Shown: positions 7,890 to 17,993, counted from the stretch's first letter. The stretch: 64,000 bases of DNA from Halospeciosus flavus (GCF_029814175.1 NZ_CP122312.1:310001-374000), one strand, 5' to 3'. Program-made: numbers and translations. The notes: generated from the sequence alone by a model not told the origin.

Positions 7890-9632
7890 TCAGTCCGACG
7901 ACGTGGGTTCCTCGCGGATGTCGGTCACGACTTCCTCCCTGGACGTGTCGATGTCGACGTCTTCGTCGGTCAGTTCCTGGACGCGCTCGGCGAACTCCTC
8001 GGACTGGAGGACCTCGTACTCGTTGTCGAGACCCAGGTACACCGTGTAGCACATCACCAGGAGGACGACGGCGAACGGGAATCCGGTCGCGATGGCCGCG
8101 GTCTGGAGCGCGGCGAGACCGCCACCGTACAACAAGAGTGCGGCGACGGCGCCCTCGGTGACGGCCCAGAAGATGCGCTGGGTCTTCGGCACGTCGTGTT
8201 TCCCGCCGGAGGTCAGGTGGTCGACCACCAGCGACCCCGAGTCGGAGGACGTGACGAAGAACGTGACGACGAGGAGCACGGCCAGCAGCCCCGAGACGGC
8301 GCCCAGCGGGAACTGCTGGAGCAGCGCGAACATCGCGACGGTCTGGCCGAGTTCACGGTACGTCGCGAGCACCGCCCCGTTCGCGACGAGGGAGTTGTGG
8401 AGCGCACTGCCGCCGAACGCCGCCAGCCAGAACGTCGAGAACAGCGACGGCAACACCAGCACGCCGACGACGAACTCCCTGACGGTGCGGCCCTTCGAGA
8501 TGCGCGCGATGAACATGCCGACGAACGGCGACCAGGCGATCCACCACGCCCAGTAGAACACCGTCCACGCGTGGACGGTCGACTGCCCACTCCCGAGCAC
8601 GCCGGTGAAGAACGCCAGCTCCGGGAGGTTCGAGATGTAGGCACCCAGTCCCTGGACCCACGCGCCGAAGATGTAGACGGTCGGCCCGACGAGGACGAGG
8701 AAGCCGAGCAGGGCGAACATGAGGTAGAGGTTCAGGGTGCTCAGTCGTTTGACGCCGCCTTCGAGACCCGCGGCGACGGAGAACGTCGCGATACCGGTGA
8801 TGATGGCGATGAGGACGATCTGTGGGATCGTCCCGGTCGGGATCTGTACGAGACCCAGTACGTTCCCCAGAACGTAGGAGAGACCGGTGTTGATCTGGGC
8901 GACGCCGAACCCGAGCGACGTCGCGAGTCCGAACAGTGTCGCGAACACCGTCACGAGGTCGATGATGTGGCCCGGCCACCGGTAGATGCGCTCGCCGAGG
9001 AGCGGCCAGAAGATCGAGCGGAACGTCAGCGGGAGGCCACGGTTGAACGAGAAGAACGCCAGACCGAGCCCGACCAGTCCGTAGATAGCCCACGGGTGGA
9101 AGCCCCAGTGGAAGAATGTCTGGGCGAGCGCGGCCGCCCCCGCGGCGCCGGTCTGTGCCTTCGCCTCGAAGAAGCCGGGGACGTTGGCGAAGTAGTACAG
9201 TGGTTCGGAGACGCTGAAGAACATGAGGCCGATCCCCATACCCGCGCTGAACAGCATCGCCATCCACGCGAAGTCGCTGAACTCCTTCTCGGCTTTCACG
9301 CCGCCGATGCGGATCTTCCCGTACTTGCTGAACGCGAAGAACAGCAACGCGGCGATGTAGACGTTCACGGACAGGAGGAAGAACCACCCGAAGTTCTCGT
9401 TGAAGAACCCGCGGATACTCGAGTAGACCTGTGCAGCGTCCTTCCCGAGGAGGAGGGTCGCGCCGACGAACAGCACGATGAGGACCAGCGAGACGGGGAA
9501 GACGACCGGGTGGATGTCGAAGCCCCACTTCTGGATGTTCGTGTCGCCGGGTTCGCGCTCCGATTCGGGGTGGAACAGCTCCGTCTGGAGTCCCTTGGAC
9601 GTGTCGTCGGTGGTGCTCTCACTATCTGTCAT
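7890..9632 (-). CDS. BCCT-family transporter (glycine betaine/choline/carnitine type)
   Basis: 580 residues, within the usual size for the family. Sodium- or proton-coupled uptake of quaternary ammonium solutes across the cell membrane. About 12 transmembrane helices can be counted, beginning PVVFPVSLVLIVLFVGATLL. The BCCT Trp-rich signature is present as FYWAWWIAWSPFVGMFIARI, and GMGIGLMFFSVSEP matches the glycine-rich stretch of helix 3. The Asp/Glu-rich tails are cytosolic. A sarcosine-oxidase-like gene follows upstream, suggesting that imported methylated glycines may be used as nutrients as well as osmolytes. Confidence 0.93.
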   Translation of the reverse strand: MTDSESTTDDTSKGLQTELFHPESEREPGDTNIQKWGFDIHPVVFPVSLVLIVLFVGATLLLGKDAAQVYSSIRGFFNENFGWFFLLSVNVYIAALLFFAFSKYGKIRIGGVKAEKEFSDFAWMAMLFSAGMGIGLMFFSVSEPLYYFANVPGFFEAKAQTGAAGAAALAQTFFHWGFHPWAIYGLVGLGLAFFSFNRGLPLTFRSIFWPLLGERIYRWPGHIIDLVTVFATLFGLATSLGFGVAQINTGLSYVLGNVLGLVQIPTGTIPQIVLIAIITGIATFSVAAGLEGGVKRLSTLNLYLMFALLGFLVLVGPTVYIFGAWVQGLGAYISNLPELAFFTGVLGSGQSTVHAWTVFYWAWWIAWSPFVGMFIARISKGRTVREFVVGVLVLPSLFSTFWLAAFGGSALHNSLVANGAVLATYRELGQTVAMFALLQQFPLGAVSGLLAVLLVVTFFVTSSDSGSLVVDHLTSGGKHDVPKTQRIFWAVTEGAVAALLLYGGGLAALQTAAIATGFPFAVVLLVMCYTVYLGLDNEYEVLQSEEFAERVQELTDEDVDIDTSREEVVTDIREEPTSSD

Positions 9633-9704
9633 GCGCTACTCCCTCCTGCGGGTCGTGTGCTCGTGTACATCACGTGTCTCGGAGTGTACAGCTTGGACCG
9701 ACCG

Positions 9705-9767
9705 ACAGACGTCGGTCTGTGTGTCTGTTGCGTCTCGGCCAGTCAGTTGTTTCGGCCAGTCAGTTGT
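9705..9767 (-). promoter_or_regulatory. Palindrome and 17-bp tandem repeat upstream of BCCT gene
   Basis: Between the BCCT start (9632) and the oxidase end lies a perfect inverted repeat ACAGAC-GTCG-GTCTGT (9705-9720). It is followed by two identical copies of TCGGCCAGTCAGTTGT at 9735-9750 and 9752-9767, a 17-bp period. These are candidate regulator sites for the transporter, for example osmotic control. No binding factor is identified. Confidence 0.4.
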
Positions 9768-9858
9768 CTCGCACGAGTGCGTCGTGCTATACCGACCATG
9801 TACCGCTGGACCGTGTTAAGGGTTGATGCTTATCACTCGAAAATTGGGTCCGAGTGTC

Positions 9859-10995
9859 CTACTCGAAGCGGTCGAGCGAGAACATCCCGACGTCGTGGTC
9901 GGTCTCGCCGTCGACGGCAAGGTCCGCGAGCACCTCACCGATAGTGCTGGCGAACTTGAAGCCGTGGCCGGAGAAACCCGCGCCGACTACGACGTTCTCG
10001 TCGTCGGGCAGCGTATCGAGGACGAAGTGGTCGTCCGGCGTGTTGGTGAACATACAGGTGGTCAGACGCATGGTCGGGCCGTCGCTGCCGGGGAAGTACC
10101 GCCGGGTGAACTCCCGGAGGATGGTCTCGTCGACGTCGTCGGGGTCGCGGTTCCAGTCGTCGGGGTCGACGTCCTCCTCGCGGTGGTTGTACTTCCCGAG
10201 TTTGACACCCGGGACGTCGTAGATGGGGAAGCCGTAGAAGCGCCCCTCGGGCGTGCTGAGGTTCCACACCGGGAAATCGTCGGGTCGGAAGCGGGCCGGG
10301 TCGTCGGGTTGGAACCACCCGAGGACTTGGCGTTCGGGGACGACCACGCCGTCCAGCGCGTCGACGTGCTTGGCGGCCCACGCGCCGGCGGTGAGTACCA
10401 GTTTGTCCGCGACGTAGACGCCGTCGGCAGTCGTGACGCGGACGCCGTCGTCGATCGCGGTCCAGTCGTGGACTGCCTCGCGGCCGCGGATCTCCGCACC
10501 GGCGGCCTGTGCGCGCTCGGTGTGGGCGATAATCGCCTGTTCGGGCACGACGAACCCGCCGTCTTCCTGGTAGACGGCGCGGTAGTCCTCCGGGAGTCCG
10601 TACCCGGGGAAGCGTTCGTTGACCTCGGCGCCGGTGAGGACCTCGTGGGGGATGTCGTGTTCTTCGCAGGATCGTTTCGACCCCTCGAAGACCGTGCTGT
10701 CCGCCGGGCCGGCGTCGATCGAACCGGTCCGGTGGACGATGTCGCGGCCGGTCTCGTCGGCGAGGTCGTCCCACAGTTCGTAGGCCCGTTCGACGAGCGG
10801 GACGTACGCGGGGTGTTCGTAATAGGCGCGCCGGATGATGCGAGTGACGCCGTGTGAGGACCCCATCGTGTGCGGGATGTCGTAGCGTTCGAGACCGAGG
10901 ACGTCGAGTCCGCGGTCGGCGAGGTGGGACACCGTCGCGCTCCCCATCCCGCCAACGCCGACCACGATGGCGTCGTAGCGCTCGTTCGGAGGCAT
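9859..10995 (-). CDS. Monomeric sarcosine oxidase / N-methyltryptophan oxidase-like flavoenzyme
   Basis: 378 residues from the ATG at 10995; a start 24 nt upstream would add eight residues with no homology pattern. It oxidatively demethylates N-methyl amino acids (sarcosine-type substrates). The N-terminus has the FAD-binding DAIVVGVGGMGSATVSHLA. GSSHGVTRIIRRAYYEHPAY matches the MSOX/SolA family, and CMFTNTPDDHFVLDTLP contains the Cys that carries covalent FAD in that family. VGAGFSGHGFKFA closes the domain. The neighbouring BCCT transporter suggests a methylated-glycine uptake and breakdown pair. Confidence 0.88.
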   Translation of the reverse strand: MPPNERYDAIVVGVGGMGSATVSHLADRGLDVLGLERYDIPHTMGSSHGVTRIIRRAYYEHPAYVPLVERAYELWDDLADETGRDIVHRTGSIDAGPADSTVFEGSKRSCEEHDIPHEVLTGAEVNERFPGYGLPEDYRAVYQEDGGFVVPEQAIIAHTERAQAAGAEIRGREAVHDWTAIDDGVRVTTADGVYVADKLVLTAGAWAAKHVDALDGVVVPERQVLGWFQPDDPARFRPDDFPVWNLSTPEGRFYGFPIYDVPGVKLGKYNHREEDVDPDDWNRDPDDVDETILREFTRRYFPGSDGPTMRLTTCMFTNTPDDHFVLDTLPDDENVVVGAGFSGHGFKFASTIGEVLADLAVDGETDHDVGMFSLDRFE

Positions 10996-11085
10996 GTCCG
11001 CCCGTACGGTACCACCCACTAAGTCGATTCGCCTCGTGTCGCGGTGTCACCCGCGGCGAAAAACGAGTCCGGTGTCGCTGCGGGG

Positions 11086-11775
11086 TCAGCGCCGCCCCAG
11101 CATCCGTACCACGATCTGGAGGACGTGGACGAACACCCCGGCGACGGCCACGTAGAGACCGATGGCCTGCAGCGCCGGCGACGCGACCCGTGCGTCGCGG
11201 ACGCGCCAGATCTCCCACCCGAGTCGGAGGAGGAACCCGACGAAGATGCAGACGAACCCGACGAGCAACACCGGCGCGAAGAACGTCCCGACGAGGATTG
11301 CGCCGAGGCCGGCGAGGAACGCGTAGTTCGCCCACGTACCGTAGTGGTCGAACGTCGTCGACGAGCGGGCGTACACGTAGGTTCCGATGCCCGCGGTCAT
11401 CAGCGCGACGACGACGGCCGTGATACCGAGTGCAGGGACCTGGAGCGAGCGTGGGAGGTACGAGAGGATGCCGGCCCCGAACGCCCCGAACGCGAGTTGG
11501 AGGACGGCCACGCCGGCGACGGCGAGACCGCTGTTGTGGTTCTCGATGCCCCGTTCGGCGAGCAGTTCCCCACCGACGATAGCGACACCGTAGACGATTG
11601 TACCGAGGATGGGGACGGCGAACAGGTAGCGGTTGACCACCGCCAGCGGCGTCGCCGCGAAGACGAACATCAACAGGACGTTCAGGAACATGAGGCCACT
11701 CGCGCCGGTGACGATCTTCCACTCACGACCGGACAACAGGAAGCCGCGGTCGGTCGCGGTCTCGTAGCCACTCAT
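11086..11775 (-). CDS. Seven-helix membrane protein of unknown function
   Basis: 229 residues with about seven hydrophobic segments, starting at GLMFLNVLLMFVFA and ending GLYVAVAGVFVHVLQIV. There are very few charged residues outside the first 20 and last 10. No enzymatic motif or transporter signature is visible. Single gene between the oxidase and the beta-oxidation fusion. An integral membrane protein restricted to haloarchaea is the most that can be said. Confidence 0.75.
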   Translation of the reverse strand: MSGYETATDRGFLLSGREWKIVTGASGLMFLNVLLMFVFAATPLAVVNRYLFAVPILGTIVYGVAIVGGELLAERGIENHNSGLAVAGVAVLQLAFGAFGAGILSYLPRSLQVPALGITAVVVALMTAGIGTYVYARSSTTFDHYGTWANYAFLAGLGAILVGTFFAPVLLVGFVCIFVGFLLRLGWEIWRVRDARVASPALQAIGLYVAVAGVFVHVLQIVVRMLGRR

Positions 11776-11840
11776 CGTCCGGTGGTTCGCCCGAGTCGCT
11801 GAAAAAGACTGTCGCCGGGAGGCGGGCGGTTCCGTCGGGG

Positions 11841-13805
11841 TTACTTGCCCTCGAACTCGGGTTCGCGGTCGGCCTGGAAGGCGGCCGCACCCTCCATCGC
11901 GTCCTCGGTGGTGAGCAGGAGCGCGAACGCCTGACTCTCCATCTGGAGACCGGCGTCGAGGTCCTCGTCGGCGCCCTCGTTCATCACGCGCTTGGCGTGA
12001 CGGAGCGCGACCGGCGGGCCAGAGACGAGGTCGTCGACGAACTCGGCGCAGGTGTCTTCGTACTCGTCGGCGGGGACCGCACGGTTGATGAGGCCCCAGT
12101 CGGCGGCACGCTCGGCAGAGATGTGCTCGCCGCGGAAGACGAGTTCCTTCGCGCGGGCTTCACCGGCCATGCGGAGGGCGCGCTGGGTGCCGCCGCCGCC
12201 GGGGAGGAGTCCGAGGTCGATCTCCGGGAAGCCGAACTTCGAGTCCTCGGTCGCGACGCGGAGGTCACAGGCGAGGGCAAGTTCGAAACCGCCGCCGAGA
12301 CAGTAGCCGTCGACTTTCGCGACGGTCGGCCGCGAGAACTCGTCGACGACCTGGAACACCTCGGTCGGTTCGGCGCGCTTGGCGGGTTCGATGTCGGCAA
12401 ATCCGGTGACGTCGGCGCCGGCGCAGAACGCGCGGTCGCCCGCGCCCTCGAAGGTGACGGCACGGACCTCCTCCGTGTCGACGGAATTGAGGAGGTCGAC
12501 GATGGCGTCCATCATGTCGTTGTTGAGCGCGTTCAGGCGCTCGGGGCGGTCGAGCGTGACCTCGAGGAGACCGTCCTCGGAGAGTTCGTAGTCGATGGTC
12601 CGGTAGTCGCCCGGCCCCTCGCTACCGCCGTACTCGTAGAAGCCTTCGCCGGCGTCCTTGCCGGTCTTGCCCTCCTCGACGAGTTCGACGAGGTAGTCGG
12701 CGGGTTCGAAGCGGTCCTCACCGGTCTCCTCGTAGAGGTCTTCGAGTTTGGCGAGGATCCGGTCGAGACCGATCTTGTCCGCGCGGGTGCACGGCCCCTC
12801 GGGGAAGCCGGCACCGAGTTTCAGTCCGGTGTCGATGGCCTCGGGGGTCGCGACGTCGTCCCCGATGAGTTTCGCGGCCTCGTTGACGATGCGGGCCTCG
12901 ACGCGGAGCGTGTCGAAGTCGTCGGCGTCCTCGGGTTCGTAGTCGGCGCCCTCACCCTCCTCGTAGTCGTAGTAGCCCTTCCCGGTCTTCTGGCCGAGTT
13001 CTTCTTTCTCGACCTTTTCCTCCATGATGGGCGGAACGGGCTTGCCGGCTTCCTTGCGGACGTGGTAGCCCACGTCGATGCCGGTGAGGTCGGCGAGTTC
13101 GAAGGGACCCATCGGGTACCCCCGCTCGTGGACCATCGCGGCGTCGGCCTGCCGGATGGTCGACTCGTTGTTGGACACCATCCAGGCGGGTTCGTCCATG
13201 AACGGCCCGAGCACGGAGTTGACGACGAAGCCGTTGACGTCCTTCCGGACGTAGATCGGCGTCTTGTCGATGGACTCGACGAACTCGTAGGTCGCCTCGG
13301 CCGTCTCGTCGGACGTCTCCTCGCCGTAGATGACCTCGACGAGGTCCATCTTCACCGGCGGGTTGAAGAAGTGCATCCCGACGACGGACTCGGGTCGCTC
13401 GGTTGCCTCGGCGATCTTCGTGATAGAGAGCGAGGAGGTGTTCGATGCGAGGATGGCGTCGGCCGGCGTGTAGTCGTCGAGGTCCGAGAAGATGTCCCGC
13501 TTCAGGTCGAGTTGCTCGGGAGCGGCCTCGATAACGAGGTCGACGTCCGAGACGGCCTCCTCTAGGTCGGTCGTGATGTCGATCCGGTCGAGGACGTCCT
13601 CGGGCGACTCGTCGAGGCGGCCCTTCTCGTCGAGTTTCTGGAGTGACCACTCGATGCTCTCGTAGCCGTCCTCGATGAAGTCCTGCTCGATGTCGCGCAT
13701 CGTCACATCGTACCCGGCCAGCGCCACGACTTCGGTAATGCCGTGGCCCATGTTCCCCGCGCCGAGCACCGCGACTCGCTGAATGTCTGCTGCGTCGACT
13801 ACCAT
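11841..13805 (-). CDS. Fused 3-hydroxyacyl-CoA dehydrogenase / enoyl-CoA hydratase
   Basis: 654 residues from the ATG at 13805. Residues about 9-185 are the NAD-binding domain (VAVLGAGNMGHGITEVVALAGY; the SSLSI/HFFNP region as SNTSSLSITKI and GMHFFNPPVKM). Residues 190-375 hold two C-terminal dehydrogenase domains (FVVNSVLGPFMDEP; KTGKGYYDYEEGEG and GEGFYEYGG). Residues about 400-654 are a crotonase domain (AFCAGADVTGFADI; GYCLGGGFELALACDLRVA; FPEIDLGLLPGGGGTQRALR) with both catalytic-region Glu residues. It hydrates enoyl-CoA and oxidises the 3-hydroxyacyl-CoA. The order, dehydrogenase first, is the archaeal one, opposite to bacterial FadB. Confidence 0.95.
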   Translation of the reverse strand: MVVDAADIQRVAVLGAGNMGHGITEVVALAGYDVTMRDIEQDFIEDGYESIEWSLQKLDEKGRLDESPEDVLDRIDITTDLEEAVSDVDLVIEAAPEQLDLKRDIFSDLDDYTPADAILASNTSSLSITKIAEATERPESVVGMHFFNPPVKMDLVEVIYGEETSDETAEATYEFVESIDKTPIYVRKDVNGFVVNSVLGPFMDEPAWMVSNNESTIRQADAAMVHERGYPMGPFELADLTGIDVGYHVRKEAGKPVPPIMEEKVEKEELGQKTGKGYYDYEEGEGADYEPEDADDFDTLRVEARIVNEAAKLIGDDVATPEAIDTGLKLGAGFPEGPCTRADKIGLDRILAKLEDLYEETGEDRFEPADYLVELVEEGKTGKDAGEGFYEYGGSEGPGDYRTIDYELSEDGLLEVTLDRPERLNALNNDMMDAIVDLLNSVDTEEVRAVTFEGAGDRAFCAGADVTGFADIEPAKRAEPTEVFQVVDEFSRPTVAKVDGYCLGGGFELALACDLRVATEDSKFGFPEIDLGLLPGGGGTQRALRMAGEARAKELVFRGEHISAERAADWGLINRAVPADEYEDTCAEFVDDLVSGPPVALRHAKRVMNEGADEDLDAGLQMESQAFALLLTTEDAMEGAAAFQADREPEFEGK

Positions 13806-13900
13806 ACCTCTCCCTCTTCCGTCCAACCTTATCAATCCTCGCCATCTAGTTTAGCGATGTTAGGAAATAGATTCCTGTGAAGAACCAACGATAGCCAGAA

Positions 13901-14785
13901 CTAGTCGTCCGGCAGCGACGCGAGCGCGTCGCGGAGCGTCGTCACACGTATCTCGAACTCACGGGCGAGACCGAGCGCGTCCGCAATCCGGTCGGCGTCG
14001 ACGTGCCGGTGGGAGTGCCCGCCGAACAGCGCGAGGGCGTTCCGGTCGCGGACCGTTTCGAGGAAGCGTTCGAGTTGCTCGTCGGTGAGTGCGTCCCGGC
14101 CGAGGTACTGCCGACGCAGGTCATACGGGTCGGTCGGGTCGATGTTCACTCCGCCGAGCGCGGCGTTCGCGACGCCGTCGTACACCTCGGGGACGACTTC
14201 GCGGTCGGTCGGTCCGTACCGACTGTACGGGAGCGCGACGTCGTCGACGGAGACGCCGAGTGCTTCGAGGTCGCGCTTCGAGGTTTCGAGTTCGTCTCTG
14301 ACCACCTCCTCGGCGAACCGGACCGACGCGCCGTCGGGGACCGACTCGACGAGTGGGTCACGGAGGACGATAGCCGTCCGTCCGGGGAGGTGGCTCGCCC
14401 GCCCGACGGTGACGCGGGTCTCGCCGTGTACGGTTTCGACGACGAGGGTGTCTCCCTGCTCCCGTCCGTGAATGTCCGTCTCGACGTGGAGGACGCGGTC
14501 CCCCCGGTCGGCACGCGCGGTGGTTCGTGTCGCGTCGAGTGGTCGGTGTGCTGCCCCGTGCGAGAGGACCTCCCAACCGGCGTCGGCGAGTTCCCGGACG
14601 TGGCTCTCGTCGAGGTACTCCGTCCCACGCCCGAGGACGCGGCGGAGCGGGCCGGGAGACGTCCCGAGCCACTCGGAGACGACCGCGATACACGCGGGCG
14701 CGTCGAATCGCTGATGGACGGGGTACGCCGTCTCGTAGTCCGCGATCGGCCCGTCGTCGTAGACGAACACGACGGTCGGTTCCAT
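13901..14785 (-). CDS. Polysaccharide deacetylase-like (NodB-type) protein
   Basis: 294 residues from the ATG at 14785. The NodB fold is indicated by [12 protein letters not shown] (catalytic Asp pair), [11 protein letters not shown] (metal-binding HxxxH) and a late FGGHSHRH strand. The middle 60 residues ([20 protein letters not shown] onward) form an inserted beta-domain not usual in NodB proteins. No signal peptide, so probably cytosolic. It is divergent from aglM with 143 nt between the starts and next to surface-sugar genes, so a sugar de-N-acetylation role is plausible but unproven. Confidence 0.75.
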
Positions 14786-14928
14786 CAGTTCGGACGACGG
14801 AGGAGAGACCCAAAGGTACCGACTCCCTAAGACCGCCCTGGAGACGGCAGTTCGCAGTACTTGCAACCAATTCTCACTCCGTGCAACCAGCCGACAGCGG
14901 CAAGCGCTCGCCGTCCGGTACTCCGACG

Positions 14929-16194
14929 ATGCACGTTTGCGTCGTCGGCAGCGGCTACGTCGGCACCACGCTCGTAGCGGCGCTCGCGGACGCCGGCCAC
15001 CGGGTGACGGCCATCGACACCGACCCGGCCGTCGTCGAGACGGTCGAGGCGGGCGACTCGCCCGTCGAGGAACCCGGCGTCCCGGCGCTGCTCGCCGAGC
15101 ACGGCGGAGAGACACTCCGCGCGACGACCGAGTTCGACGTCGTTCGCGACGCCGACGTGGTCTTCCTGACGGTCCCGACGCCGACTGACGAGGACGGCCG
15201 ACTGGATACCTCGTACGTCGAAGCCGCGGCCGAGTCGGTCGGCGACGCTCTCGACACCCGGAGCGGTACACGGCCGCTCGTCGTCGTCAAGTCGACGGTT
15301 CTCCCCGGAACGACCGAGGAGCGAATCGACCCACGGACGGGACCGGCCGACGTCGCCGTCAACCCCGAGTTCCTCCGGGAGGGGAGCGCACTCGCGGACC
15401 TCCGACGCCCCGACAAACTCGTCTTCGGGGCGACGAACGACAGCGCGTTCGAGACGCTCGCCGACGTCTACGACCCCGTCGTCGCGAACGACCCGCCGGA
15501 GGTCCGGACGGGCACGCGGGAAGCCGCGACGATGAAGTACGCCAACAACGCCTTCCTCGCCGCGAAGGTCAGCCTGATCAACGACCTCGGGAACGTCTGC
15601 AAGGAGTTCGACGTCGACACCTACGAGGTGGCCGCGGCGCTCGGACACGACGACCGCATCGCCGAGCGGTTCCTCGACAGCGGTCTCGGGTGGGGCGGCA
15701 GTTGCTTCCCGAAGGACGTCTCGGCGCTCGTCGCCGCGGCCGAGGCACACGGCTACGACGCCCCACTCCTCTCGGCCGCCCAGGAAGTGAACGACCGCCA
15801 GCCCAAACGACTGCTCTCGCTCCTCGACGACCACGTCGACGTCGAGGGGACGCGCGTCGCACTCCTCGGCCTGGCGTTCAAGCCGGGAACCGACGACGTC
15901 CGGAACTCGCGAGCCATTCCGCTCGTCGAAGGGCTACGCGAGCGCGGTGCGACGGTTGTCGCCTACGACCCGGTCGCCGCCGAGTCGATGGCCGAGCGGT
16001 TCCCCGACCTGACGTACGCTTCCTCCGCTGGGACCGCCCTCGACGGCGCGAGCGCGGCGGTCGTCGCGACGGACTGGGACGAGTTCGCCGCCCTCGACGA
16101 CGAGTTCGACGCGATGGCCGAGCCAGTGGTGGTCGATGGCCGCCACGTCGTCGAGCGCCGCGAAGGGATCACGTACGAGGGGCTGACGTGGTGA
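14929..16194 (+). CDS. aglM: UDP-glucose 6-dehydrogenase (AglM type)
   Basis: 421 residues. Oxidises UDP-glucose to UDP-glucuronate with NAD+. It has the Rossmann motif [50 protein letters not shown], the central lysine helix ([20 protein letters not shown]) and catalytic Cys in [16 protein letters not shown]. It is followed by aglF, as in other haloarchaea where AglF and AglM supply hexuronic acids for S-layer N-glycans. An in-frame GTG at 14881 would add 16 residues; I prefer the ATG because family members start directly at the first beta strand. Confidence 0.9.
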
Positions 16195-16210
16195 CGCGCG
16201 GACGAACGGC

Positions 16211-16231
16211 GTTATCGCGCGTATAACAAAC
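16211..16231 (+). promoter_or_regulatory. Shared glycan-gene promoter box, copy 1 (aglF)
   Basis: The sequence GTTATCGCGCGTATAACAAA fits the pattern NTTA-N9-TAAC followed by AAA seen at four other glycan units in this window. The final C of TAAC (16227) is 29 nt before the aglF ATG, placing a TATA-like TATAAC at leaderless distance. Confidence 0.6.
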
Positions 16232-16255
16232 CCGTCGCTCCGACAACGTCGAGAC

Positions 16256-17020
16256 ATGAAAGCCGTCGTCCTCGCTGCGGGGGAGGGAACGCGACTCAGG
16301 CCACTGACGGCCGACCAGCCGAAGGCGATGGTCGACGTCGACGGACAGCCGTTGCTCGCGCACTGTCTCGACCGACTCGCCGACCTCGGCGTCGAGGAGT
16401 TCGTTATTGTCGTCGGCTACCTGGCACAGGACATCGTCGACGCTTTCGGTGACGCGTACCGCGGCATCCCCATCACCTACACCCACCAGGAGGAGCAACT
16501 CGGTCTCGCCCACGCCCTCCTCACGACCGAGGCGCACGTCGAGGACGACTTCGTGCTCATGCTCGGCGACAACGTCTTCGACGCGAACCTCCGGACGCCG
16601 GTCCGCCGTCAACGAGAGAAGCGCGTCGACGCGGCGTTCCTCGTCGAGGAGGTCCCCCGCGAGGAGGCCTCACGTTACGGCGTCTGTGCGACCAACCAGT
16701 ACGGCGAAATCGTCGAGGTGGTCGAGAAACCCGACGACCCGCCGTCGAACCTCGTGATGACCGGTTTCTACACCTTCTCGCCCGCCATCTTCGACGCCTG
16801 CCGGAACGTCGAGCCATCGGACCGCGGCGAGTACGAACTCAGTGACGCGATCAACCGCCTGATGGCGTCGGGGTCGACCATCGACGCCGTCCCCCTCGAC
16901 GGGTGGCGAGTGGACGTCGGCTACCCGAGCGACCGCGAGGAAGCCGAACGACGGCTCCGCGAGTCCAGTTCGGACCTCGAATCACGAGCAGAGGCCGGTA
17001 TCGACGGCTCACGACGGTAG
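16256..17020 (+). CDS. aglF: Sugar-1-phosphate nucleotidyltransferase (AglF type)
   Basis: 254 residues, a single nucleotidyltransferase domain. The signature KAVVLAAGEGTRLRPLTADQ, with PKAMVDVDGQPLL, is at the N-terminus; MLGDNVFDAN carries the catalytic Asp and GEYELSDAINRLM the substrate pocket. It makes UDP-glucose (or another NDP-sugar) from the sugar 1-phosphate. It follows aglM by 61 nt but has its own promoter box. The sequence alone cannot distinguish UTP from dTTP use; the aglM neighbour favours UDP-glucose. Confidence 0.85.
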   Translation: MKAVVLAAGEGTRLRPLTADQPKAMVDVDGQPLLAHCLDRLADLGVEEFVIVVGYLAQDIVDAFGDAYRGIPITYTHQEEQLGLAHALLTTEAHVEDDFVLMLGDNVFDANLRTPVRRQREKRVDAAFLVEEVPREEASRYGVCATNQYGEIVEVVEKPDDPPSNLVMTGFYTFSPAIFDACRNVEPSDRGEYELSDAINRLMASGSTIDAVPLDGWRVDVGYPSDREEAERRLRESSSDLESRAEAGIDGSRR

Positions 17021-17048
17021 CGCACGGTCCCGACGTGGAGCCGACGGC

Positions 17049-17993
17049 TCACGTCGCCCGCGCGCGCGTCGTGACGAAGATTCCCACCAGCACGACGGCG
17101 CCGCCGAGAACCGTCACGACTTCCGGAACCTCCCCGAGCAACACGAGCGCGAGAATCGTGCTTCCGACGGGTTCGCCGAGCAACGAGACGCTCACGACGC
17201 TCGACTCAACGTACTTCAGCGCCCAGTTGATGACCGTGTGCCCGAACATCCCCGGGAGCAGGGCCATCGCGAGGAAGAGGCCCCACTCGGTCTCGGAGTA
17301 GCCGAGGAGCGGTGCACCGCTCCCGACGGCGATGGCGCCGAGGGCGGCAGTACACACGGCGTAGACGACGAACGTGTAGGCGAACAGCGAGAGTCGCTGG
17401 CGGAGCGACCGACCCGAGAGGGTGTAGACGGCGCCGACGACCGCCCCGACGAGCGCGAGGGCGTTCCCGTAGAGTTGGGCGGAACTCCCCGCGAACGCGG
17501 TGGTGAGCGCCGCGACGATGTCGCCGCCACCGAGCAACGGGTCGACGACTATCGGGCCGATCGACATACAGAACGCGCCCACGAGCGCGACGGCCATCCC
17601 GCCGACCATGCGCGGCGTGAGTCGCTCGTCGAGGAGGACCGCCGCGCCTGCACCGACGAATATCGGCTGTGTGGTGATGAGCGTCACCGACGCCGCCACC
17701 GAGGTCCACTCCAGACTCTCGAAGAAACTCGCGAAGTGGACGGCGAGCGCCAACCCCGAGACCACGGCGAAGCCGAGGTCGCGCCCCGAAATCGCCCGCA
17801 GGTCGTCGACGTCGCGGAGTGCGAACGGCGCGATCGCCGCCGTCATGAACAGCACCCGGTAGAACGCTTTCACGACGCTCGGCGCCCCGCTCCACCGGAC
17901 GAGGATCGCGCTCGTACTGACGGCCGCAATCGCGACGGCGACGCCGAGCATCGGATCGACCCGCTCTTCGAGTGCCGCGGTCCACCGGTTCAC
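17049..17993 (-). CDS. EamA/DMT-family membrane transporter
   Basis: 314 residues with ten hydrophobic helices in two EamA repeats (repeat 1 from AIAAVSTSAILVRWSGAPS, repeat 2 ending TILALVLLGEVPEVVTVLGGAVVLVGI). Drug/metabolite transporters of this type export small metabolites or amino acids. The minus-strand TATA element CTTTAAGAT lies about 27 nt before the start. Convergent with aglF. Substrate unknown. Confidence 0.88.
   Translation of the reverse strand: MNRWTAALEERVDPMLGVAVAIAAVSTSAILVRWSGAPSVVKAFYRVLFMTAAIAPFALRDVDDLRAISGRDLGFAVVSGLALAVHFASFFESLEWTSVAASVTLITTQPIFVGAGAAVLLDERLTPRMVGGMAVALVGAFCMSIGPIVVDPLLGGGDIVAALTTAFAGSSAQLYGNALALVGAVVGAVYTLSGRSLRQRLSLFAYTFVVYAVCTAALGAIAVGSGAPLLGYSETEWGLFLAMALLPGMFGHTVINWALKYVESSVVSVSLLGEPVGSTILALVLLGEVPEVVTVLGGAVVLVGIFVTTRARAT

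Noticed and set aside
8196-9944. A 582-codon open frame on the plus strand opposite the BCCT gene
   Set aside because: It is antisense to a clear transporter, and its Glu/Arg/Asp-rich low-complexity sequence is the usual shadow of high-GC coding DNA.
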